A stretch of DNA of 64,000 bases from an uncultured Bacteriovoracaceae bacterium (GCA_937931205.1 CALHBF010000013.1:1-64000); one strand, 5' to 3'; shown: positions 26,702-35,465, numbered from the stretch's first letter. Notes: generated by a model not told the origin, from the sequence alone. A program made the numbers and translations.

Positions 26702-27701
26702 ATTCAAGAATTGCTTCAATCATTTTAACTATATTTTCCATTTGACCATTTTTCGAAGTTGCATCTTTTGTAAATGCCAGATGCTCATAGGCCGACTTGA
26801 GAGTCTTCTCGAGATCTTTCTCAACACCAATTTCATTTAAAAACTTCTTCGTATTGAGAGCTTCTTCAAGATAAGTTTCAGTTTGTTTTAATGTAGCTTC
26901 GTTAGCACCAACTAGAGTTTCAGGAAGCTCAATTGAGCCTAGTTTCCCACCAGTAATTTTAAAAATAGCACCTTTTACAGTTTGACCTACTGACATGTTC
27001 TTTTTATCAGTCATATTCTTTAAAGATAGAGCGGCAAGCATATCAACACGAGCTTTAAGAAGCTCAATGACCATCTGCTTATTAGGTCCAGCGACATACA
27101 TTTCTTCATATTCTGTTAGATTTCGTCCGTTAGTATCTTTTGATAGAGCATTCTTAAGCATTTTAAGCATTGAGATACGGTTATCTTTGTTAGAAACCAT
27201 CAGCTCTTGATAATGGTGATTCATATGAACAGTGACAGCAAGAGCATAGAAGGCTTGCTCCATTCTATACTTCTTACCATCGTTGGTAGGGCTCATTTTT
27301 TTTAGATTAACAGAATCGTAGATATCAGTGAGTTGTTTTGTAAATTCGCTAGCAGCATCAATGTACAGAAGTTCCTGCATTTTGAGATTGTCATAGCTAG
27401 AGTGGCCTGTCCAAAGCTGATACTCAAAAGATTTGTAGTAAACAGCAGCTGCTGCAATCTTCGCTCCGAAGTTCTGTTCACGATCTTTAAGGATGGCCAT
27501 CTTTTTATTACGTGTATCTTCAGCCTCTTTAGAACGAATTTGCTGATACATCACCGCGGTAGTGTCTTTCATGTCATCAGTTGTTTGCGACATATTAGTC
27601 GTTTTATTAGTCATGCTGTCCATGTTCTTCTCTAGTTTTTCAATCTTTGAGCAAGAACACATAAGAGCAAGTGTGCAGATAGGGAATAGGAGCTTTTTCA
27701 T
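26700..27701 (-). CDS. Helical lipoprotein, function unknown
   Basis: 333 residues. Signal peptide ending in ALMCSCSKIEKL, with a lipobox-like Cys; residue +2 is Ser, which allows sorting to the outer membrane. Residues about 20-70 are a likely coiled coil rich in Met/Asn/Thr (KNMDSMTNKTTNMSQTTDDM). The remainder is almost all helix, with several Tyr/His-rich stretches (VTVHMNHHYQELM). No family recognised. A single gene with the terminator of the facing unit at its 3' end. It could be a structural envelope protein; this is a guess from shape only. Confidence 0.75.
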   Translation of the reverse strand: MKKLLFPICTLALMCSCSKIEKLEKNMDSMTNKTTNMSQTTDDMKDTTAVMYQQIRSKEAEDTRNKKMAILKDREQNFGAKIAAAAVYYKSFEYQLWTGHSSYDNLKMQELLYIDAASEFTKQLTDIYDSVNLKKMSPTNDGKKYRMEQAFYALAVTVHMNHHYQELMVSNKDNRISMLKMLKNALSKDTNGRNLTEYEEMYVAGPNKQMVIELLKARVDMLAALSLKNMTDKKNMSVGQTVKGAIFKITGGKLGSIELPETLVGANEATLKQTETYLEEALNTKKFLNEIGVEKDLEKTLKSAYEHLAFTKDATSKNGQMENIVKMIEAILE

Positions 27702-27800
27702 AAAAACCTTTTTGGTGAATTTAGAAGATTCTAATAAGAATTCGGGCCAAAAGGTTATGTGGTGAAAAAATTTCAGTCAAGATAGTATTTGCGAATAATT

Positions 27801-28481
27801 TCAAGGAGTAATGGACCAGTTTATCTCTTTTAGTCCCTTGCTCTTGAGGTAACTATTAGTCTGAGAGAAGGGCTTACTCCCAAAAAAGCCTCGATAAGAG
27901 GAGAGGGGGGAGGGGTGAACAGATTTAATAACGAAATGTTTTTTGGGATCTACAATCGAGGCCTTCTTCTGTGAAGGTGAGCCCCAAAGAATGAAGACGA
28001 GATTTTCTTTTTTTTCATTGAGAATCTGGATAACCCTATCAGTGAAAATTTCCCAACCTTTTTTGTGATGGCTTCCTGCCTTACCATCTTCGACAGTGAG
28101 AACATTATTAAGGAGAAGTACTCCTCTTTGTGCCCATTCATTGAGATAACCATGCCCTGGATTTTTAATTCCAAGATCAGTCTCAAGTTCTTTGTAGATA
28201 TTAACGAGCGAAGGAGGAGTTTTTATGCCTGGTAGAACTGAGAAGGCCAGCCCGTGCGCTTGGCCTGGTCCATGGTAAGGGTCTTGGCCAAGGATAACGA
28301 CTTCTACTTTATCAAACGGAGTTTTAAAGGCTTCAAAGATATGATCTTGAGTTGGGTATATTATTTTACCGGCTTTTTGCTCTTGTTCTAAGAATGAAGC
28401 GAGCTCTTTCATATAAGGCTTATGAAATTCTTCTTCCAGATAAGGAAGCCAGCTAGCATGGATAGAAAGTGTATTCATCAT
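27801..28481 (-). CDS. ung: Uracil-DNA glycosylase, family 1
   Basis: 226 residues, the normal size. VVILGQDPYHGPGQAHGLAF carries the water-activating Asp67 and the uracil-pocket residues, and SVHPSPLSSYRGFFGS is the DNA-intercalation loop with the catalytic His. It removes uracil from DNA to start base-excision repair. Two adjacent Met codons (28481 and 28478) are possible starts; neither has a strong ribosome site. It stands alone on the minus strand. Nothing odd in the active site. Confidence 0.97.
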   Translation of the reverse strand: MMNTLSIHASWLPYLEEEFHKPYMKELASFLEQEQKAGKIIYPTQDHIFEAFKTPFDKVEVVILGQDPYHGPGQAHGLAFSVLPGIKTPPSLVNIYKELETDLGIKNPGHGYLNEWAQRGVLLLNNVLTVEDGKAGSHHKKGWEIFTDRVIQILNEKKENLVFILWGSPSQKKASIVDPKKHFVIKSVHPSPLSSYRGFFGSKPFSQTNSYLKSKGLKEINWSITP

Positions 28482-28538
28482 GAAGGTAGCCTAACATAAA
28501 CGCTTCCCAATGCCACCTCACTCTTTAATAATAGAGAC

Positions 28539-29435
28539 ATGATTCAAATATTTTTTTTATTCTTCTTGCAGATTAGCTTTGCCTCTCCAGAAATTAGTTT
28601 CACGATTGATGACCCCAATTTACTGGAGACTCCTTTACAAACAGCAGCACAAAGAAATCAAGGAATCCTTGAAGCTTTCGCAAAAAATAATATCAAGGCC
28701 GCTCTTTTTGTTTGTGGAATGAGAATAGACAGCGAAGAAGGCAAGAGCGCTCTCTTAGAGTGGGATAAACAAGGTCATATAATTGCTCACCATAGTTACT
28801 CGCATCTGAATCTCAATCAGGAATCTATGAAAGTAGATCAGTTTAGTGATGATTTTAATCGAGCAGAAAAAATTATTTCAGGTTACAAGCATTTCAAAAA
28901 GATTTTTCGTTTTCCCTATTTAAAAGAAGGAGAAACAAAAAAGAAGAGAGATGCTGTTCGTGATTTTTTGAAGTCAAAATCATACACTCATGGCCATGTG
29001 ACGATTGATGCTTCTGATTGGTTTATTGAAATGAAATTAAAAGAAGCTCTCAAAAAAAATCCTAAAGCAGACTTAACGCCTTATCGAGATTTTTATTTAG
29101 ATCATATTTGGGAGAGAGCACAGTTCTATCACGAACTTTCTTTAAAGGTCTTTAACAGAGAGATTAAACACACACTACTGCTTCATCATAATCTTCTTAA
29201 TTCTTTGTTCTTGAACGATCTGATGTCGATGTTTCAAAAGAAAGGCTGGAAGCTTATTTCTGCAGAGGAAGCATTTTCTGATCCAGCTTTTAAGGAACTT
29301 CCTGATATCGTTCCAGCAGGAGAAGGACTAATCTGGGCCAAAGCAAAAGAATCAGGTCGATATCAATCACTACTTCGTTATCCAGCAGAAGATGGAAAAT
29401 ATGAAGAAGAGAAAATGAAAAAACTCAAATTGTGA
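28539..29435 (+). CDS. Secreted NodB-like polysaccharide deacetylase (second copy)
   Basis: 298 residues with a short signal peptide (MIQIFFLFFLQISFAS). NodB motifs are present but altered: FTIDDPN in place of F-D-D-G-P, HHSYSHLNL for the H-x3-H metal pair, and FRFPYLKEG for the R-x-P-Y loop. A His pair near the end (HTLLLHHNLL) supplies the last motif. It differs clearly from the copy at 16325 and has a longer C-terminal part. It probably deacetylates an amino sugar polymer in the periplasm; the changed first motif may shift specificity. It is a single gene with an AGAGA ribosome site. Confidence 0.82.
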   Translation: MIQIFFLFFLQISFASPEISFTIDDPNLLETPLQTAAQRNQGILEAFAKNNIKAALFVCGMRIDSEEGKSALLEWDKQGHIIAHHSYSHLNLNQESMKVDQFSDDFNRAEKIISGYKHFKKIFRFPYLKEGETKKKRDAVRDFLKSKSYTHGHVTIDASDWFIEMKLKEALKKNPKADLTPYRDFYLDHIWERAQFYHELSLKVFNREIKHTLLLHHNLLNSLFLNDLMSMFQKKGWKLISAEEAFSDPAFKELPDIVPAGEGLIWAKAKESGRYQSLLRYPAEDGKYEEEKMKKLKL

Positions 29436-29544
29436 TCTTATGATTTTTTATTCATGAGTTTTTCTTCATGAAAGAGATTTCATTCTACAAAAGTTGAAGC
29501 GAAAAAAAAGATGAGTTAGATTAAAGAAAAAAATGGAGGCAACA

Positions 29545-30684
29545 GTGAAATACATACTGTTATTAATTCTTGTTTTTTCTTCTCTCAATCTCGGCGCATC
29601 AGTTCTCGGAGATATTAAATTTATACCTTATGGTCTGATTAAAATTTCAGCAGTGGGAGCCTCTCGCGGAGTAGGATCAAATAACACCTTCAATGAAGTT
29701 GCTGCCACTCAAGCTGCTCCCGACACTTCCAGTATCAGCTCACTTAACGATTCTCGTCTAAGTTTTCAGGCGCAACAAAGTAGATTAGGTTTTACTGCCG
29801 GTCGTGGGAAATATCTCTCGCGTTTTGAATTTGATTTTGTCGATTTTAATAAGTCCTCACCCAATGTGCAGATGAATCCTCGACTGAGGGTTGCTTCAAT
29901 CATGATGGATATGGATAGTTTCAGAATGTTGATTGGACAAGACTGGGATATGTTCAGTCCTGGCAGACCTTATACATATAACGTTGTCGGGAATTACTTT
30001 ATGTCCGGTAACGTAGGGTTTATGAGACAACAAATTCAGCTTCTCAAGGATGTGAATCAAATTGAGTATGGCCTGGCCCTTGGTATGGCCGGAACGAATG
30101 TAACAAATGTTGATAACGATAATGAAACTTCTAAAACACCAAGCTTATCAACACGAATAACGTACAAGCTTGAAAAAGGTAGTCTAGGAGCTTCGGCCCT
30201 CTACTCGAATTTTAAATATAATGCCAATAGCACACGTCACGATACTTGGGGCCTTAACTTTTTCTTCGATAATCGCTGGGGAAACATTGCCTTAAAATCA
30301 GAAGCCTATCTCGGGCAGAATTTGGCCAATATGGGAACTCAAGCCTTGGGAAAGGGGACTGCCACGAGTGATGCCAAAGAGTTTGGTGGATATTTTACTC
30401 TTGAGTATATCCGCGATCCTTCAATCACTTATTTTGCTGGAGCAGGACTTGCTCGGGTGACTAATCAAAAAGAAATGACGGCCTTTAACTGGGACGGAAA
30501 GACAGGGAACTATGGGCTTAATTCTAATATGTCGATCAAGGCGGGGGCTGTTATTCGTTTAATGGATGATGTGTTTTGGATGACGGAAATCACTCATTTT
30601 GAAACAGATTACAAGCTAGCCACTCAAAGACATCAGGTTAATTCCGTTCAGATTATTGATACTGGCCTAAGATTGGCCTTTTAG
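29545..30684 (+). CDS. Outer-membrane beta-barrel (porin-like)
   Basis: 379 residues from GTG 29545. GGAGG at 29535-29539 sits inside the first codons of the longer frame from ATG 29533, so GTG is the real start and gives a clean signal peptide (MKYILLLILVFSSLNLGAS). The mature protein alternates amphipathic strands with aromatic ends (SRFEFDFVDF, GGYFTLEYI) and finishes with a barrel-like final strand ending in Phe (DTGLRLAF), the BAM recognition signal. The general size and the strands around LIGQDWDMFSP are seen in porins of delta-proteobacterial type. It probably lets solutes cross the outer membrane. Confidence 0.78.
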   Translation: MKYILLLILVFSSLNLGASVLGDIKFIPYGLIKISAVGASRGVGSNNTFNEVAATQAAPDTSSISSLNDSRLSFQAQQSRLGFTAGRGKYLSRFEFDFVDFNKSSPNVQMNPRLRVASIMMDMDSFRMLIGQDWDMFSPGRPYTYNVVGNYFMSGNVGFMRQQIQLLKDVNQIEYGLALGMAGTNVTNVDNDNETSKTPSLSTRITYKLEKGSLGASALYSNFKYNANSTRHDTWGLNFFFDNRWGNIALKSEAYLGQNLANMGTQALGKGTATSDAKEFGGYFTLEYIRDPSITYFAGAGLARVTNQKEMTAFNWDGKTGNYGLNSNMSIKAGAVIRLMDDVFWMTEITHFETDYKLATQRHQVNSVQIIDTGLRLAF

Positions 30685-30770
30685 TTGAGTAGATAGAGAA
30701 AATATTTCAATTGAGCTTCGCGATTGTTTTTTTTGTGCTACTTGATGCAAAAATTCAAGGTGAGGTGATT

Positions 30771-31085
30771 ATGAAATTTATCCTAGGAACTCTTTTGGCC
30801 CTAACTTCTGTAGTGTCTGTTGCTTCAACAGGAAATTGCAAAATTGATGGTTATGCATCAAAAGGTCATCGTAGTGCTGAAGTTTATCGCTTCTTTAAAC
30901 TCGAGAAGCCAATGACTCTTGAGCAGTGTGAGGCCAAATTACAGCAAACGGCCCGTGCTGTTGAAAACTGTATGATGGTTCCTATGAGTGATGTTGCTCA
31001 TATTCAAATGACTTTCGCAGGTGAGAAGATTGTTAAGGACTCAGTTTCTGTATCAGTTTTCTGTGCTGTTAATTACGAAAATTAG
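30771..31085 (+). CDS. Small secreted protein with two disulfide candidates
   Basis: 104 residues from ATG 30771, behind AAGGTGAGGTG. Signal peptide MKFILGTLLALTSVVSVAS. The mature 85 residues contain Cys in NCKID, EQCEAK, ENCMMV and VFCAVN, four in all, so two disulfides are possible. The pattern of one helix then strands suggests a compact periplasmic domain. No family recognised. It follows the porin by 86 bases and is closed by a hairpin (31094-31116). It may be cotranscribed with the porin. Confidence 0.72.
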   Translation: MKFILGTLLALTSVVSVASTGNCKIDGYASKGHRSAEVYRFFKLEKPMTLEQCEAKLQQTARAVENCMMVPMSDVAHIQMTFAGEKIVKDSVSVSVFCAVNYEN

Positions 31086-31093
31086 TATCTTAT

Positions 31094-31116
31094 CAGGGAG
31101 GATTTACTCCTCCCTG
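31094..31116 (+). terminator. Hairpin after the small secreted protein
   Basis: A 9-bp stem CAGGGAGGA/TCCTCCCTG with TTTAC loop; only a weak T-run follows. Confidence 0.6.
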
Positions 31117-31184
31117 CCTTATATCCCCAAAAAATTCCTTGTTCACTGATTGCCTGAAATTACCTGCAAGGGTATAGTGTAATC

Positions 31185-32186
31185 ATGAAAAAAACGATTT
31201 TAAGCGGTAGTACAGTCACAGGTAATTTAACTCTCGGAAACTATATTGGTGCCATCAGCAATTGGACAAAACTACAAAATGAGTACGATTGTCTTTATTT
31301 CTTGGCCGACCTCCATGCCCTAACGGTGCAACAAGATCCTAAAATCCTAAAAGACAGGATTTATAGCTTCTACGCTCAGTACTTGGCCTTAGGCCTTGAT
31401 CCTCAAAAAAACACGATTTTCGTACAGTCTCAGGTTCCTTATCACACGGAATTGAGCTGGATTCTCACTTGTCTTACTCCTATGGGTTACTTAAACCGTA
31501 TGACTCAGTTTAAGGAAAAAGCCGAGCGACATGTAAAAAACGTCAATGCGGGACTATTCACTTATCCAGTGTTAATGGCAGCAGACATCCTCCTTTATCA
31601 AGTTGATATGGTGCCGGTAGGCGAAGATCAAAGACAGCACATGGAACTGGCCCGTGATATCGTAGGCTTTTGGGAAAATAGATATGGGCCAGGAATTTTC
31701 AAATTGCCTGAGGCCTATGTTGGGAAAGTTGGGGCGCGTATTATGTCTCTTCAAGACCCATCTAAGAAGATGTCTAAGTCTGATGATAATGAGAAAAATT
31801 TTATTGCCATCATTGATGATCCTAAAGTCGTTGAAAAGAAAATTAAATCAGCAACAACAGATTCAGATACTGTTGTTAAATACGATCTTGAGAATAAGGC
31901 CGGTCTTGCCAACTTAATGAACATTTACTCGGTTATGACAGGCAAGAGCTTTGAGGAAATCGAGAAGCTTTACGAAGGCAAGATGTACGGTCATCTTAAA
32001 GTTGATTTAGCCGAGATCGTAGTTAGCACATTAACGCCAGTTAGAGAAAAGTACCTCGATTTGATGAAAAATCAGGACTATCTGGATAAGCTAATGAATG
32101 AGGGTGCGATGAAGGCTGAGGCAAGATCTGAGGCAACGCTTAAGAAAGTTTATGAAGCCACAGGGCTCGTTCCAAGAAAAAGATAA
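31185..32186 (+). CDS. trpS: Tryptophanyl-tRNA synthetase
   Basis: 333 residues, the usual size. TVTGNLTLGNYIGAI replaces the class I HIGH motif in the way TrpRS does (T-x-G-N). KKMSKSDDN is the KMSKS loop. The middle includes DMVPVGEDQRQHMELARDI, the tryptophan and dimer region, common to bacterial TrpRS. It charges tRNA-Trp in the cytoplasm. A single gene with its own terminator at 32193; no T-box or leader peptide is visible upstream. Confidence 0.97.
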   Translation: MKKTILSGSTVTGNLTLGNYIGAISNWTKLQNEYDCLYFLADLHALTVQQDPKILKDRIYSFYAQYLALGLDPQKNTIFVQSQVPYHTELSWILTCLTPMGYLNRMTQFKEKAERHVKNVNAGLFTYPVLMAADILLYQVDMVPVGEDQRQHMELARDIVGFWENRYGPGIFKLPEAYVGKVGARIMSLQDPSKKMSKSDDNEKNFIAIIDDPKVVEKKIKSATTDSDTVVKYDLENKAGLANLMNIYSVMTGKSFEEIEKLYEGKMYGHLKVDLAEIVVSTLTPVREKYLDLMKNQDYLDKLMNEGAMKAEARSEATLKKVYEATGLVPRKR

Positions 32187-32192
32187 AAAAAA

Positions 32193-32217
32193 AGCTCCCT
32201 TTCGGGAGCTTTTTTTA
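32193..32217. terminator. Bidirectional terminator between trpS and the next gene
   Basis: AAAAAGCTCCC-TTTC-GGGAGCTTTTTTT: a 7-bp GC stem with A and T runs on both sides, between converging genes. Confidence 0.88.
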
Positions 32218-32218
32218 T

Positions 32219-32707
32219 TTAGAAAAGCACAATTCCATCAAATTCATCGTTTACACGTACTGGAAACTCTGGAGATGAATCCCAGCTATCTCTTCCATTG
32301 TCATACTCATCGTAAACACGATCAGGATCTTCATAGACTCTGATATCGTTAGTTTCACCAGTAAAGTCTCTGCCTGAAAGAGGTTGAGTGCAGTTAACTT
32401 TCTTCGCTTTTACAGAACATTTTCTGAATGTCGCAACATGCTTATAAGTTTGAAGTGTACAGAAGTTTTTAGCTGAACATGTATAAAGCCCATCAACGAC
32501 TTCAAATACTTCCGTTCCCCACATAATAACAATCTTACCAACAAGGTGATTTGATTTTTTTACTTTCTTAAGATCTCTACTTTGAAAGATTACTCTGTGA
32601 TTCATTACTCCCAGAGTTTCAACACGTCTGATTCTATAATCAGAAGCTAGAGCGGAGAAAGAAGTAAGAGCTATAAGAAGCATAAAAAGGAAATTAATTT
32701 TTTTCAT
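32219..32707 (-). CDS. Secreted hypothetical protein
   Basis: 162 residues, signal peptide MKKINFLFMLLIALTSFSAL then AS. The first half of the mature protein is basic and strand-rich (RIRRVETLGVMNHRVIF). A Cys-rich middle follows (LYTCSAKNFCTLQ, FRKCSVKAKKVNCTQ), likely two disulfides. The tail is strikingly acidic with Asp/Tyr (YEDPDRVYDEYDNGRDSW). The basic head and acidic tail suggest charge-based binding to the envelope or to itself. No family recognised. It shares a terminator with trpS. Confidence 0.7.
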   Translation of the reverse strand: MKKINFLFMLLIALTSFSALASDYRIRRVETLGVMNHRVIFQSRDLKKVKKSNHLVGKIVIMWGTEVFEVVDGLYTCSAKNFCTLQTYKHVATFRKCSVKAKKVNCTQPLSGRDFTGETNDIRVYEDPDRVYDEYDNGRDSWDSSPEFPVRVNDEFDGIVLF

Positions 32708-33016
32708 CTTGCACCTTCGTTTTAAATTTCAAATCCATATACGCAATTCGACATGATTTGAAAAGGTGAGAGGGCCAGTATGAAAAAAATACTTATCGAA
32801 CCTTTATCCAAAATTTAATTTGAGGACTAATCCCTGTAAGGCTCTTGAGAAGACGTCAGTTTTGAATGTTTAAATCGACATTTAATGCAGTTGGAGAGTT
32901 GTAAGAATTACCTAGGACAACTGTTTTAGATAAGAATCGGACGAAATTGACGGGCTCACCGCCTCACCATTTTACTGTGGACTGGTTTTTAATATTAATC
33001 TGATTAAGGAGATTTT
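32708..33016. other. Intergenic region upstream of the first repeat-tail gene
   Basis: 309 bases with no convincing gene. It must hold the promoters of the two divergent genes on either side. CAGTTG near 32888 pairs with CAACTG near 32918 and may form a weak stem. AAGGAG lies just before the ATG at 33017. Confidence 0.5.
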
Positions 33017-33733
33017 ATGAAGATTTTAAAGGGAAAACTCAGTTCAGTTCTTGCTCTCTCGATTTTTATGACAACAGCTGTGCCTCAAGGTTTGCAGGCC
33101 AATTCAAGTGTAGAGTATAAAACCGAGATCAATGACTCCTCTAAAGAGATTGGAAACATCTTTAAAAAGTTTCAATATGAAACGACTGTGAACTGGGATC
33201 AAAAAGATCCTCAGTTTTTAGTTGATGCACAGAAAGAGTTAGAAAACTCTCTGGCCGATTTAAAGATGAGTGGAGTGACAGAGGAGCAAATTCAGTCATA
33301 CATGTTGAACAATATGTTGAATGGAAATGCAAAGAGAGATTATCAAAAGCTAATTGAGACAATGAAAAAACAAGGTCTTTCGAGTGAAGAAGCGTCTGCT
33401 CAAATGATGAACTTTATGAAGAAGAATTACACAGAAGGGGTGAGCTTCTCAGGTGGTGCTTCACCAAGTTATGGAAGAGTGGCTATCATTATTGGAATTA
33501 TCGTGGTTGGGGTGGTGACTTGCATCATTATCAAAAAACACAAGAAAGATGAGCCTCAGAATGAGGAGACAACAACAACTGGGGAAACTAATGGCCATTA
33601 CAATGGTCATTATAACGGCAAAACATCTGGTCACTATAATGGAGGTTACGATGGTAAAACATCTGGGCAATACAACGGCCATTATAATGGAAAGACTTCT
33701 GGATATAACGGAGAAGCGCCAACAGCTATTTAG
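33017..33733 (+). CDS. Repeat-tail membrane protein A (NGHY/KTSG tail)
   Basis: 238 residues. A signal or anchor segment (VLALSIFMTTAVPQGLQA) is followed by a helical, charged domain (about 30-150; WDQKDPQF, then DYQKLIETMKKQGLSSEEAS) and the phrase SFSGGASPSY. One transmembrane helix (VAIIIGIIVVGVVTCIII) ends in KKHKK. The last about 55 residues are Gly/Tyr/Asn/His repeats (G-H-Y-N-G and K-T-S-G units). By the positive-inside rule the tail should face the cytoplasm. It is paralogous to the next gene over the helical and membrane parts but has a different, shorter tail. No family recognised. Confidence 0.8.
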   Translation: MKILKGKLSSVLALSIFMTTAVPQGLQANSSVEYKTEINDSSKEIGNIFKKFQYETTVNWDQKDPQFLVDAQKELENSLADLKMSGVTEEQIQSYMLNNMLNGNAKRDYQKLIETMKKQGLSSEEASAQMMNFMKKNYTEGVSFSGGASPSYGRVAIIIGIIVVGVVTCIIIKKHKKDEPQNEETTTTGETNGHYNGHYNGKTSGHYNGGYDGKTSGQYNGHYNGKTSGYNGEAPTAI

Positions 33734-34126
33734 TTAAGTAATATTTTTTAGCTTAGCATGGAGGGCCTTAAGGGCCCTCTTTTGTTTGTCTTTGGTGATA
33801 TTCATCAGGTTGTTTTAGTTCTTCAAACATTCGTACGAAATCTTAGAGTTCTTAATTAATAATTAAATTCCTCTTAATCAAACTGTAAGTTTGCCAACGT
33901 GATTGCTGGGTAGGCGGTTGAGATACAGTGTTATCCATTTATTGCTATGGCAAACTTTAAACAAGCTGATTTACTGCTAGGAATAATCAATGAACTAATG
34001 CAGGAAGGTAGCTGTAAGTTTACCAAAAATGTGTAAAAAGCCGTTTTCTTTTATATTTGACGAGTGTGGTGCCTCAAAATTTAACTAGTCTCTGTTTCTA
34101 AAATTAAAAATTAAAACGGAGGAATC
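33734..34126. other. Intergenic region between the repeat-tail genes
   Basis: 393 bases. After the terminator at 33761-33783 it contains AAGTTTGCCA (33887-33896) and its exact inverse TGGCAAACTT (33948-33957), plus a near copy AAGTTTACCA (34016-34025). A folded leader or operator set is possible. A 29-codon frame at 33946 has no ribosome site. GGAGGA precedes the ATG at 34127. Confidence 0.45.
33761..33783 (+). terminator. Terminator of repeat-tail gene A
   Basis: A 7-bp stem GAGGGCC/GGCCCTC with TTAAG loop then TTTT. It resembles the terminator after gene B, as expected if the genes duplicated together. Confidence 0.85.
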
Positions 34127-35422
34127 ATGAAATCAAAAGGTAAATTAGGAAGCTTAATTGCATTCTCGCTCTTTATGACAACAACTGTTCCACAAGGCCT
34201 TCAAGCGAAAACTCAAGTAGTCTATAAAGCACAGGTAAATGATTCTCAGAAAAAAATTGAAACAACGTTTAATAAATTTCGTTATGAAATGACAGTGAAT
34301 TGGGACCAAAAAGATCCTTACTTCAGAGATTTTGCTCAGAAGGAATTAGAAAACTCTCTACTTGATTTGAAGAAAGGTGGAGTTACTGAAGAGCAGATTC
34401 AAGATTTTATGATGAAAAACATTCTTAAAGAGGATGCAAGAAAAGATTATCAGAAGTTGATTGAAACAATGAAGAAGCAGGGTCTTTCAGAAGAAGAGGC
34501 TTCAGAAAAGATGATGAACTACATGGAGAAAAACTACAAAGAAGGAGTTAGTTTTTCAGGAGGAGCCTCTCCAAGTTATAGAGCGATTGCCATCATTGTA
34601 GGGGTTATCGTAGTGGGAATTGTTGCATACTTGATTATCAAGAAGCACAAGAAAGGTCACGGAGAGTCAAATACGACGACGACAACAACGACTACTGGTG
34701 AAACGACGACTACTACAGGCGAGACTACAACCACAACTGGCGCATCTTCAAGTACGACAGGTGAGACATCAACCACCACAACAACTGGTGAAACATCTAC
34801 TACTACTGGTGCAAGCTCTACAACGACAACTAGTGGCCATACAAGCGGTCACTCAAGCGGACATTCAAGTGGTAAGACAACTGGTCACTCAAATGGACAT
34901 TCGAGCGGTAAAACAACTGGTCACTCAAATGGACATTCGAGCGGTAAGACAACTGGTCACTCAAATGGACATTCAAGTGGTAAAACGACTGGCCATTCTA
35001 ATGGAAATCAAAACGGGAATTCAAATGGGAACCATAACGGTAACCAGAACGGAAACTCCAATGGTAATTCGAACGGGAACCATAATGGTAACCAGAACGG
35101 AAATCAAAATGGAAACCAGAATGGTAACCAAAATGGTAATTGGAATGGAAACTCCAACGGTAACCAAAATGGAAACATGAATGGTAACTCTAACGGAAAC
35201 CAAAACGGAAACCAAAATGGTAATCAGAACGGTAATTGGAATGGTAACTCCAACGGTAACCAAAATGGAAACATGAACGGTAACTCTAACGGAAACCAAA
35301 ATGGTAACCAGAATGGAAACTGGAATGGTAACTCTAACGGAAACCAAAACGGTAACCAGAATGGAAACATGAATGGTAATCAAAATGGTCGTTCAAATGG
35401 TAGAAGTAAAACAGCTGCCTAA
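34127..35422 (+). CDS. Repeat-tail membrane protein B (Thr, HSSGKTTG and NGNX repeats)
   Basis: 431 residues. The first about 185 align along their length with gene A: signal segment (MTTTVPQGLQA), helical domain, SFSGGASPSY, membrane helix and KKHKKG. The tail is about 245 residues in three blocks: Thr-rich (G-E-T-T-T-T-T units, 34675-34835), a 12-residue GHSNGHSSGKTT repeat, and about 130 residues of N-G-N-X tetrads where X is Gln, Ser, His, Trp or Met. It ends RSNGRSKTAA. The tail should be disordered and, by the positive-inside rule, cytoplasmic. No known family. A strong terminator follows, then the first HTTM module 25 bases on. Confidence 0.82.
   Translation: MKSKGKLGSLIAFSLFMTTTVPQGLQAKTQVVYKAQVNDSQKKIETTFNKFRYEMTVNWDQKDPYFRDFAQKELENSLLDLKKGGVTEEQIQDFMMKNILKEDARKDYQKLIETMKKQGLSEEEASEKMMNYMEKNYKEGVSFSGGASPSYRAIAIIVGVIVVGIVAYLIIKKHKKGHGESNTTTTTTTTGETTTTTGETTTTTGASSSTTGETSTTTTTGETSTTTGASSTTTTSGHTSGHSSGHSSGKTTGHSNGHSSGKTTGHSNGHSSGKTTGHSNGHSSGKTTGHSNGNQNGNSNGNHNGNQNGNSNGNSNGNHNGNQNGNQNGNQNGNQNGNWNGNSNGNQNGNMNGNSNGNQNGNQNGNQNGNWNGNSNGNQNGNMNGNSNGNQNGNQNGNWNGNSNGNQNGNQNGNMNGNQNGRSNGRSKTAA
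34847..34990 (+). repeat. Four 36-bp tandem units in gene B
   Basis: Units start at 34847, 34883, 34919 and 34955, with a partial fifth at 34991. Each encodes 12 residues of the GHSNGHSSGKTT type. Units two and three are nearly identical at the DNA level, which points to recent copying. Confidence 0.9.
35000..35394 (+). repeat. 12-bp NGNX repeat array in gene B
   Basis: About 33 tetrads of N-G-N-X. The order of X forms a larger repeat, W-S-Q-M-S-Q-Q(-Q), seen three times with variations. All steps are multiples of three bases, so copy-number change keeps the frame. Confidence 0.88.
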
Positions 35423-35439
35423 TTAGTTTACAGCAATTG

Positions 35440-35465
35440 GAGGGGCCTCTTGGGGCCCCTCTTTT
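35440..35465 (+). terminator. Terminator of repeat-tail gene B
   Basis: An 8-bp stem GAGGGGCC/GGCCCCTC with TCTTGG loop, then TTTT. Confidence 0.88.

Noticed and set aside
33946-34035. 29-codon frame in the leader of repeat gene B
   Set aside because: No ribosome site, no recognisable features, and its first bases are part of an inverted repeat.
35021-35383. Minus-strand open frame inside the NGNX repeat
   Set aside because: It is the reverse reading of a 12-bp repeat, gives only Val/Ile/Thr/Ser strings and has no start signals.
34660-35400. CRISPR-like repeat array
   Set aside because: The repeats are in one long reading frame, contiguous without spacers, and encode a low-complexity tail; no cas gene is present.
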